From Acidobacteriota bacterium (lineage in GTDB: Bacteria; Acidobacteriota; Terriglobia; Bryobacterales; Bryobacteraceae), in the NCBI GenBank assembly GCA_005808475.1, contig SYLY01000327.1, forward strand, positions 1 to 32,161: a stretch of 32,161 nucleotides of DNA, in the 5' to 3' direction. Below are positions 10,342 to 17,043 of this stretch, in pieces (position 1 is the first letter of the stretch; each line of letters opens with the position of its first letter). The translations under genes and the position numbers were made by a program. Below the pieces are notes generated by a model. The model made no database searches. It saw nothing but the letters and a program-made list of their open reading frames with translations, and had not been told where the DNA came from.

Positions 10342-11766
10342 TTATCGCGCGGCGGGAATCCACGGATCGGGTGTACCCGGTTTGATGGGCGGTTCCTTGC
10401 GCAGCGTCGCCTGATGATCGGAGAGCACCTGTCCCGCCGGCCATCGCACCCACAGGTTCTCCACGAACCGGGGATCGAGCGGGTTCTCTTCCTTGGGATC
10501 GGTGTGCAAGTCGTACCAGAGCGGGAAACTGAACTGCTTCACCGGTTCGCCGAAGCCTCGATCCACCTGCCGCGTCATCATCTTCCAATTGCGCCACTTG
10601 ACTCCGTAGATCTCGTTGGCGAGGTAGATCACCACGGACTCGCGGTTCGACGTCTCGCGTTTGCCCGTCAGGAAGTCGAGCTGATCCACGCCGTCGATCA
10701 CGCGATCGCCGGGCATCCTGGCGCCGGTGACGCGGGCGAGCGTCGGCATCAGATCCATCTGATGCACGATCTCGTTGCTGATCAGGCCCGCCGGGATGCG
10801 CCCGGGCCAGCGAATCAGGCAGGGTGCGCGCAGCGATCCTTCGAACGCGGTGAAGTAGGTTCCGCGCCAGGGACCGTTGAAGCCGTGATAGGGCGCGGTG
10901 GCCTCGGCGCCGTTGTCCGAACAAAAAATGAAGATCGTGTTGTCGCGAATTCGCAGGCGGTCCACTTCGTCGAGCAGGCGTCCCGTGTAGGCGTCCACCT
11001 GCGCCAGCACGTCCGCGAACTCGCCGTTCTTCGTCTTGCCCGCGAACTCCGGGTGCGGAGTCACCGGCATGTGGACCTGCGTGTACGGCAGGAACAGGAA
11101 GAAAGGCTTGCGCGCCGAGGTCTGGCGGCGCATGAAGTCGATGCCGCGGTTCGTGATCTCGAGATCGATCTCCGCGCGCGCCGCTCTGTCGTAGAGCCGC
11201 GCCTGGCGCGGTTGGCCGCCCTTGCGCGACTCCATCACATGCGCCAGCTTGACGAACGGATGCGAGCCGGCGCGGAACCGCGGATTGTCGGGCCAGAAAG
11301 CGTCGTTGGACGAATTGGGAATCCCGTACCATTCGTCGAACCCGTGATCGGTGGGGAAGCGCCCTGGCGTCTGGCCGAGATGCCACTTGCCGTACATCGC
11401 CGTGGCGTAGCCGGAGTCCGAGAACATTTCCGCCATCGTATGTTCCCACTGGGTGAGACCGTAGAGCGGCGATTCGAGCGGCACCGATCCGTTGCCGGTG
11501 CGGACCGCGTAGCGTCCGGTGAGCAGCGCGGCCCGGCTCGGCGTGCATTGCGCCTCGACGTTGAAGTTGAGCAGGCGGGCGCCCTCCGACGCGAACCGGT
11601 CGATCCGCGGCGTAGGCGCGCCTCGCAGGATGCCGCCGCCATAGACGCCGAGTTCGCCCCAGCCGAGGTTGTCCATCAGCACCAGCACCACGTTCGGGCG
11701 TTCGGGCGTCTGGCCGAAGGCAGGGGAGACGGCGCCAGTCAGCAAGTCTCTACGGGAAAGAGCCAT
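10342..11766 (-). CDS. Exported sulfatase, arylsulfatase A-like
   Basis: A 474-residue sulfatase. The N-terminus MALSRRDLLTGAVSPAFGQ is a Tat-type signal. RPNVVLVLMDNLGWGELGVY carries the first metal Asp (D32), with Asn at the next position where DD is commoner. The signature CTPSRAALLTGRYAVRTG places the formylglycine Cys at C74. Further site segments are YGKWHLGQ, YTQVHMPVTPHPEF and FCSDNGAEATAPYHG. Length and motif order fit the arylsulfatase A/choline-sulfatase-like group. The ATG lies 7 bases after the rsmA stop, so it may be read as the last gene of the sigma-rsmA unit. TATAGT at 11778-11773 could instead start a nearly leaderless transcript of its own. The substrate cannot be told from sequence. 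Confidence 0.92.
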   Translation of the reverse strand: MALSRRDLLTGAVSPAFGQTPERPNVVLVLMDNLGWGELGVYGGGILRGAPTPRIDRFASEGARLLNFNVEAQCTPSRAALLTGRYAVRTGNGSVPLESPLYGLTQWEHTMAEMFSDSGYATAMYGKWHLGQTPGRFPTDHGFDEWYGIPNSSNDAFWPDNPRFRAGSHPFVKLAHVMESRKGGQPRQARLYDRAARAEIDLEITNRGIDFMRRQTSARKPFFLFLPYTQVHMPVTPHPEFAGKTKNGEFADVLAQVDAYTGRLLDEVDRLRIRDNTIFIFCSDNGAEATAPYHGFNGPWRGTYFTAFEGSLRAPCLIRWPGRIPAGLISNEIVHQMDLMPTLARVTGARMPGDRVIDGVDQLDFLTGKRETSNRESVVIYLANEIYGVKWRNWKMMTRQVDRGFGEPVKQFSFPLWYDLHTDPKEENPLDPRFVENLWVRWPAGQVLSDHQATLRKEPPIKPGTPDPWIPAAR

Positions 11767-11773
11767 CCCGCGA

Positions 11774-12526
11774 CTATAACCCGCCGGCGAGCGCCTGGTA
11801 CACCGAGCGGAACTGGTCGAGCGTCAACTGCTCGGCGCGCATGCCGGCTTCGGGCAGCCGGTCGATCATGGCGGGCGGGAAGATATGCGACAAGTTGTTC
11901 CGCAGCGTCTTCCGCTTGTGGCGGAAGCAAAGCCCGACAAAGGCGAGCAATGGGGTGGGATCGCCGTCCCCGTCGCGCCGGTGGGGCGTGAGCCGGATCA
12001 CCGCCGAGTCGACCTTCGGCGGCGGCGAAAACGCACCCGGTGGAACCTGGAAGAGCATCTTGGCGTCGGCCGCCAGTTGCGTCGCCACCGACAGGAACCC
12101 GTAGTCGCGCGTGCCGGGACCCGCGGCGATCCGCTCGGCAACTTCCTTCTGAATCAGGAACACGGCGTGTTGCAGCACTTTGCCCATCGCCAGCACTCGC
12201 TCGACCACGGGCGAAGTAATGTAGTACGGCAGGTTCCCCGCCACCACCGCCGGACCCCACTGCGTCAGGTCGGTCTTCAACACGTCGGCGGGAACCACTC
12301 GCACGCGCGGATCGGTGGCGTACTTCATCACCAGGCGTGTGGAAAGCACCGGGTCCACTTCGATGACGATCACCCGGCGCGCCCGTTGCAGCAGGTAATC
12401 GGTCAGCGCGCCCTCGCCGCCGCCGATCTCGACCACCAGCGGAACCGTTTCCGGGCACGCCGCCTCCGCGATCTTGCGCAACGCCGCCGGCTGGCGAAGA
12501 AAGTGCTGCCCGAGCTTTTGTCCCAA
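11774..12526 (-). CDS. rsmA: 16S rRNA (adenine-1518/1519-N6) dimethyltransferase
   Basis: RsmA/KsgA dimethylates two adjacent adenines in the 3' hairpin of 16S rRNA, a late quality step of 30S assembly. The 250 residues show LGQHFLRQPAALRKI at the start, the SAM-binding motif VVEIGGGEGALT, VIVIEVDP with the acidic residue contacting the ribose, PADVLK, the catalytic NLPYYIT and the C-terminal RHKRKTLRNNL. The start is a TTG at 12526: an in-frame TAG stands one codon upstream, and alignment to the family places the start here. That TAG is the stop of the preceding gene, which is in the same frame (TAG CGG TTG). No close Shine-Dalgarno is visible, so translation probably depends on the upstream gene. 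Confidence 0.96.
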   Translation of the reverse strand: MGQKLGQHFLRQPAALRKIAEAACPETVPLVVEIGGGEGALTDYLLQRARRVIVIEVDPVLSTRLVMKYATDPRVRVVPADVLKTDLTQWGPAVVAGNLPYYITSPVVERVLAMGKVLQHAVFLIQKEVAERIAAGPGTRDYGFLSVATQLAADAKMLFQVPPGAFSPPPKVDSAVIRLTPHRRDGDGDPTPLLAFVGLCFRHKRKTLRNNLSHIFPPAMIDRLPEAGMRAEQLTLDQFRSVYQALAGGL

Positions 12527-12529
12527 CCG

Positions 12530-13114
12530 CTAGCCGCGCACCTCCAACTGACTGCGCCGGAGGGTGATGCGGGAGCGGCCCGCCGACGGCTGACCGAAGA
12601 ACGTGGCCGGAGTGAACTTGGTGAACAGCAGCGTGTTTTCCAGTCTCCGGACGAGCATCGGGTTCTTTGCCCAATTCTGGCCCTCCGGGATGGAATAGTC
12701 AACTACTTTTCCCTGTTCGTCGACGAAAACGTCCACGACGAAGTCCTGATTGCCCAAATCGAACGAGAAGGACGACTCGAGCGAGCCGGCGGTAGTGAGC
12801 CCGGTGGGGATGTCTCCCACGGGGAATCGATTGATGGTCAGCCCCGGCGCCAGCACCGCGAACAATAACATCGACGACGCGATTCCGCCGGCCACCGGCA
12901 GCGCGATCGGACGCATCAGGTTGTCGAAGCGCAGCGACACCTCTTCCCGGATGTAGGCGGCGAACGAAGCCACGCTGGCGGACCGGCGCGCGCGTAGCGC
13001 TTCTCTCGACCCCATCACCCGCAGGCGCGATGTCAGCGTGGGGGGCGGTTCCAGGCGCGGAAGCGAACGCAGCCCGGCGACGATCTCACGGTGATGATCT
13101 CGATCGTTACTCAT
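12530..13114 (-). CDS. Single-pass membrane protein with TonB-C-like domain, probable partner of the ECF sigma factor
   Basis: A 194-residue protein. Residues 1-65 are charged and should be cytoplasmic, 70-92 (IALPVAGGIASSMLLFAVLA) form one membrane helix, and 120-190 lie outside. The outer part (VDVFVDEQGKVVDYSIPEG, then LFTKFTPATFFGQPSAGR) has the layout of a TonB C-terminal domain. It begins one base after the sigma gene stop (TGA G ATG) with AGGAG 9 bases ahead, the usual position of an anti-sigma factor. However, no zinc-finger HxxxCxxC motif is present in the N-terminal part, so an anti-sigma function is inferred from position and topology only. The frame is open further upstream, but the ATG at 13114 fits the junction best. 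Confidence 0.75.
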   Translation of the reverse strand: MSNDRDHHREIVAGLRSLPRLEPPPTLTSRLRVMGSREALRARRSASVASFAAYIREEVSLRFDNLMRPIALPVAGGIASSMLLFAVLAPGLTINRFPVGDIPTGLTTAGSLESSFSFDLGNQDFVVDVFVDEQGKVVDYSIPEGQNWAKNPMLVRRLENTLLFTKFTPATFFGQPSAGRSRITLRRSQLEVRG

Positions 13115-13115
13115 C

Positions 13116-13793
13116 TCAGTTGGCTCCTGACGGGGACAATTCGCTCGCTTCGCGCGGGGTTCCGCGCGACAAAGCGGCCCGCAGCGCCGTTCGGCCGCGG
13201 ACGATTCTCGACTTGACCGTACCCAGGGAGATCCGCAGAACTTCGGCGATCTCCTCATAGCTGAGGCCTTCCACCTCGCGCAGCACCAGAGCCTCGCGAT
13301 AGGGCCCTTCCAGCCCCCGCAGCGCGGTTTCGATGCGCTCGCGAGTCTCGTGGCTTGCCGTTACCTCGAACGGTGACGGACCCTGGTCGGCGAGCATCTG
13401 GTCGTAGGTGCGCCCGTCGGCCTGTTCGTCTTCCAATCCGATCTGATCCCGCCGCCACCGGCTGAACCAGCGCCTGTGATTGTGCGCCTCGTTGACCGCG
13501 ATCCGGTAGATCCAGGTCTTGAGGCTGCTTTGGCCCCGGAACCCGGCGATCCCCCGGAACACCTTGATGAACACCTCTTGGACGACGTCCGATGCGTCGC
13601 AAGGGTCGGTCATCAGGCGGAAGACCAAGTTGTAGACAGGCGTCTGGAAGCGATGGATCAAGGCTTCGTAAGCCCAGTCGTCGCCTTGCCGCAACCCGTC
13701 GATGAGGCGTCCGTCGATCCCCGTCAGATCGCCGCCCGCCGTCCATGAACCGGCGTGTGTCTCGAAATCGAACCCGACGATTGTGTCAGCCAT
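13116..13793 (-). CDS. ECF-type RNA polymerase sigma-70 factor (RpoE-like)
   Basis: A 225-residue extracytoplasmic-function sigma factor. Region 2 spans about residues 40-105 (ALIHRFQTPVYNLVFRLM, ASDVVQEVFIKVFRGI, SLKTWIYRIAVNEAHNHRR). A 45-residue linker follows. Region 4 spans about 160-212 (LEGPYREALVLREVEGLSYE, EIAEVLRISLGTVKSRI, the helix-turn-helix). The reading frame is open up to 13910, but a sigma-E-like promoter lies between 13846 and 13818, so the ATG at 13793 is the likely start. Its own promoter looks like an ECF site, suggesting autoregulation. It heads a tight run with the TonB-C-like protein, rsmA and a sulfatase. Confidence 0.93.
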   Translation of the reverse strand: MADTIVGFDFETHAGSWTAGGDLTGIDGRLIDGLRQGDDWAYEALIHRFQTPVYNLVFRLMTDPCDASDVVQEVFIKVFRGIAGFRGQSSLKTWIYRIAVNEAHNHRRWFSRWRRDQIGLEDEQADGRTYDQMLADQGPSPFEVTASHETRERIETALRGLEGPYREALVLREVEGLSYEEIAEVLRISLGTVKSRIVRGRTALRAALSRGTPREASELSPSGAN

Positions 13794-13817
13794 TCCGCCG
13801 ATTCCTATTCTAGAGGC

Positions 13818-13846
13818 TTTGACTCCGCGTGCCGCGGAAAAGTTCC
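13818..13846 (-). promoter_or_regulatory. Sigma-E-like promoter of the ECF sigma gene
   Basis: On the minus strand GGAACTT (13846-13840) is followed after exactly 16 bases by GTCAAA (13823-13818). This matches the E. coli sigma-E consensus (GGAACTT, 16 bases, TCAAA). An unbroken A-tract lies just upstream of the -35 on this strand (T-run at 13850-13858 on the plus strand) and could act as an UP element. The expected start of transcription is near 13811, giving a leader of about 20 bases before the ATG at 13793. It supports autoregulation by the encoded sigma factor; that step is inference. Confidence 0.6.
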
Positions 13847-13897
13847 CCGTTTTTTTTTCCGCAATCCGCCGCCGGGCCGGGCGTTGGAACGTTTCGC

Positions 13898-13925
13898 TTG
13901 CCATGGCCAAGATTCGTCCTATAAT
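13898..13925 (+). promoter_or_regulatory. Sigma-70-type promoter of the NHL-repeat gene
   Basis: TTGCCA (13898-13903) and TATAAT (13920-13925) are separated by 16 bases on the plus strand. The -10 is a perfect consensus in otherwise GC-rich DNA. Transcription should start near 13932. The gene's ribosome site AAGGAG (13958-13963) lies 6 bases before the ATG at 13970. The promoter is back-to-back with the sigma-E-like promoter of the opposite gene. Confidence 0.6.
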
Positions 13926-13969
13926 CGAGTTTCCCCAAAATCTTTCACCACTAAGGCAAGGAGAAGTTC

Positions 13970-16900
13970 ATGCGCCTCGCGTTGTTATCCATCTCCATCT
14001 CTTGCGCCGCGCTCGCGCAGAATTACGCGATTCAGACGGTGGCGGGCTCGTTCCCGCTCGGAAACGGCGGCCCGGCGGCCCAGGCGCTCCTGCAGACGCC
14101 CGGATCGGTGACCGCGGACCGGGCAGGCACGGTGTTTCTGACCGATTCCGCGACCACGGGGATTCGCGCGGTGCTGCCGAGCGGAGTCATTCAGAGTTTC
14201 TCCGATTTTCCCGCCGCCACTGTCTTCGCCGAAGCCGACGGCAACCTCCTGGCCGGATCTTTCTTCGTCTTGGTGAGAATTTCTCGTGAGGGAAGGGTGA
14301 CCCCCGTGGCGGGCAACGGCGAACTCAGGTCCACGGGTGACGGCGGCCCCGCGCTCCAGGCGGGCCTCGGTTTCGTTGCCGGGATCGCCAAGGGCGCCGA
14401 CGGCTCCATCTACTTTTCCGGCGATCTGAACCATGTCGTCCGGAGGATCGCGCCGGACGGCAGGATCTCCACGGTGGCGGGCACAGGTACGGTGGGATCC
14501 ACGGGCGATAACGGACCCGCGTCGCAAGCGCGCTTGGACATTCCCGGTCCTCTTGCCGTGGACGCGAGCGGCAATCTATACATCGGTGAGAGGAACTCCG
14601 GAAAGATCCGCAAGGTAGACGGGAACGGCCAGATCACGACCTTCGCGTTCAACGGATTCCTTGGCTTTCCCACCCCCGGTCCCGCCACATCGTCCCCGAA
14701 CGGCGGCATGGACGGTCTTGCCTTTGACAGTCAAGGCGACCTTCTCGTCGTCGACGGGTTAGTCGGAGTGATCGTGAGGATTTCGCCGGCGGGCCAGTTG
14801 ACGCCTTTTGCCGGCTCGTTGACCACCCTCAACTCCGGACTGGCGGGCGACGGTGGACCAGCCGCCGGGGCGATTTTCAACAGTCCCGCCGGAATTGCCA
14901 TATCCGGTAACTCGATGTACGTCGCCGACCGCGGGAACCACCGCATCCGCAAGATCGAAGGCGGTAACATCTCGACGCTTGCCGGCCGCTCGCATTTCGG
15001 CGGCGACGGGGGACAAGGCTCCGCGGCGGTCCTCGATTCTCCCCGATTCACCGCGATCGACCAGCAGGGCAACGCGATCGTGTCGGATACCAATAACCAC
15101 CGGCTCCGGCGTGTCACGCCGCAGGGAGTCATCTCGACGATAGCCGGCACGGGCGACCGCGGATTCGCGGGCGACGGCGGCGCCGCGACAGCCGCCCGCA
15201 TCAGCGCTCCCGGCCCGGTAATCGTGGATCCCGCCGGCAACATTGTCTTCGCCGACACGGGCAACTTCCGCGTGCGCCGCATCGGAACCGACGGCGTCAT
15301 TCGCACAATCGCCGGCAATGGAACCCGCGGAGACCGCGCCGACGGGCCCGCCACCAGCGCGCAGATCGGTTCCATCACCGGCCTCGCGCTGGATTCCGCG
15401 GGCGCTCTGTACCTCTCGGACTTCTCGTTCCACAGGATTCGAAAGGTGGCCGACAACAACATCTCCAACATCGCGGGAACCGGGACGGCTGGATTCTCCG
15501 GCGACGGCGGTCTTGCCACGGTGGCCCAAGTTAGTGCGCCGCGGGGATTGGCCATCGATCGCGATGGAGGCGTCCTGATCGGCGACGGCGGCAACGGACG
15601 CATCCGCAAGATCTCCACCGGCGGCGCGATCTCCACGGTCGCCGGCTCGTCGACGGTCGCGCCGATCGTCGACGGGTCGCCGGCCACCGCCGTCAGTCTC
15701 GGACAGGTGTGGGGCATGGTGGTGGACGCGGCTGGAATCGTGGCCAGCGGTTCGACGATCCGCCGCGTGGTGCGGATCTCCACCGACGGCCGGCTTACGA
15801 CCATCGCCGGCAACGGCCGCTTCGACCCGATCGACGGACCGATGGGCGACGGCGGACCCGGTACGGGAGCCGGTCTCTGGGCGCCCGGTGGCATCTCGGC
15901 CAATCGCGACGGCGAACTGTTCTTCGCCGACATCGATGCGGCCCGAGTCCGCCGGCTGACGCCGAACGTCGCCACCAGCCTCGAAATCGTGTCCGGCAAC
16001 GAACAAAGCGGACCCGTGGGACAAGCCTTGGACGCGCCGCTGGTCGTGCGCGTGAACGGCCGGGCCGCTCCGGTCGCCGGCGTCACGGTCGCCTTCGCGG
16101 TCGCGTCCGGCAACGCCCGCCTCGGCGCGGCCACCACGGTTACCGACACCGCGGGACGCGCGGGTGTCCCGGTTACGTTCGGCGCCACGCCCGGTCCGGT
16201 GCGCGTCACGGCGACCGTCACTGGCCTCCCCGCCGTGACCTTCAACCTCACCGCGACCGCGGCGGCTCCGCCCACGCCGCCGGCGATCGCGCGGATCGTA
16301 TCGGCCGGAGGGAGCAATCCTCCGGTAACCACCTTGGCGCCGCTCGGTCTGGCTAACGCCACCGGCGGACCATTCGTCAATCCCGGAGTCAATTCCACCG
16401 CGCCCGATCAGTTGCCGCTGATCCTCGCCAACACTTGCGTCCAGTTCGCCAACGAACGTACCGCGGTCGCCTTTGTCGATTCTGGCAACGTCACGTTCCA
16501 GGTTCCGCAAATCCCGCCGGGATCCTATAAGGTGCGAGTGCTGAGCAACTGCGGACAGCCGGGCGAGATCGCGTCGGCGGAATCCGACGTGACGGTCGCC
16601 GAGTCGAGCCCCGAGTTCTTCTACTGGTCGCGGAACGCGGACGGCAAGAACCCGGTGGCGGCGGCCGACGAGAATGGCTCCCCGATCGGCGGTCCGGGCG
16701 GCGTTCCCGCGAAGCCGGACTCGATCGTGTTCATCGCGGCCACGGGATTCGGCGCCAAGGCAACGCCGTTGGCGCTCGGCTTGCCGTCCGATGGTCCGAA
16801 CGCGGCGGTCCTGCCGGTGACTGTGAAGTTGGGCGACACCGAGGTTCCGGCGGAGAACGTGGTGTACGCGGGCGCGCTTCCTGGCGGAGCCGGACGCGAT

Positions 16901-17014
16901 CTGGTGGCGCTCGAGATTCCGGTGGACGCTCCGGATGGAGACTTGGCGATCGTTGTCACCGTGGGCGGAGTGGCGAGCCCGGCGGGTGCGTTCCTGCCGG
17001 TCAAACGCGAGTAA
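13970..17014 (+). CDS. Large secreted NHL-repeat protein with Ig-like and Solibacter-type C-terminal (TIGR03437) domains
   Basis: A 1014-residue exported protein. MRLALLSISISCAALAQ is a short Sec signal. Residues about 20-665 are a series of NHL-type repeats; each unit has the pattern GDGGPA..A, then a stretch like LAIDRDGGVLIGDGGNGRIR, then ISTVAG, and they should fold into one or more beta-propellers. Residues about 668-763 look like a bacterial Ig-like (Big_1) domain (PVAGVTVAFAVASGNARLG, TDTAGRAGVPVTFG). The last 240 residues (ANTCVQFANERTAVAFVDSG, FIAATGFGAKATPLALGLPS) fit TIGR03437, a C-terminal domain described from Solibacter. No catalytic motif is visible; a binding or adhesive role at the cell surface is likely but unproven. 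Strong AAGGAG ribosome site 6 bases before the ATG. Confidence 0.9.
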   Translation: MRLALLSISISCAALAQNYAIQTVAGSFPLGNGGPAAQALLQTPGSVTADRAGTVFLTDSATTGIRAVLPSGVIQSFSDFPAATVFAEADGNLLAGSFFVLVRISREGRVTPVAGNGELRSTGDGGPALQAGLGFVAGIAKGADGSIYFSGDLNHVVRRIAPDGRISTVAGTGTVGSTGDNGPASQARLDIPGPLAVDASGNLYIGERNSGKIRKVDGNGQITTFAFNGFLGFPTPGPATSSPNGGMDGLAFDSQGDLLVVDGLVGVIVRISPAGQLTPFAGSLTTLNSGLAGDGGPAAGAIFNSPAGIAISGNSMYVADRGNHRIRKIEGGNISTLAGRSHFGGDGGQGSAAVLDSPRFTAIDQQGNAIVSDTNNHRLRRVTPQGVISTIAGTGDRGFAGDGGAATAARISAPGPVIVDPAGNIVFADTGNFRVRRIGTDGVIRTIAGNGTRGDRADGPATSAQIGSITGLALDSAGALYLSDFSFHRIRKVADNNISNIAGTGTAGFSGDGGLATVAQVSAPRGLAIDRDGGVLIGDGGNGRIRKISTGGAISTVAGSSTVAPIVDGSPATAVSLGQVWGMVVDAAGIVASGSTIRRVVRISTDGRLTTIAGNGRFDPIDGPMGDGGPGTGAGLWAPGGISANRDGELFFADIDAARVRRLTPNVATSLEIVSGNEQSGPVGQALDAPLVVRVNGRAAPVAGVTVAFAVASGNARLGAATTVTDTAGRAGVPVTFGATPGPVRVTATVTGLPAVTFNLTATAAAPPTPPAIARIVSAGGSNPPVTTLAPLGLANATGGPFVNPGVNSTAPDQLPLILANTCVQFANERTAVAFVDSGNVTFQVPQIPPGSYKVRVLSNCGQPGEIASAESDVTVAESSPEFFYWSRNADGKNPVAAADENGSPIGGPGGVPAKPDSIVFIAATGFGAKATPLALGLPSDGPNAAVLPVTVKLGDTEVPAENVVYAGALPGGAGRDLVALEIPVDAPDGDLAIVVTVGGVASPAGAFLPVKRE

Positions 17015-17043
17015 CCGGCGCATCCTATACTGGTCGTGTTCGC

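Noticed and set aside
10294..11991. 565-codon plus-strand open frame opposite a sulfatase and rsmA
   Set aside because: Antisense to two genes with complete family motifs; no recognisable domain.
14731..16398. 555-codon minus-strand open frame opposite the NHL protein
   Set aside because: Mirror of the repeat-coding strand; Pro/Ser/Arg-rich repeats only reflect the sense repeats.
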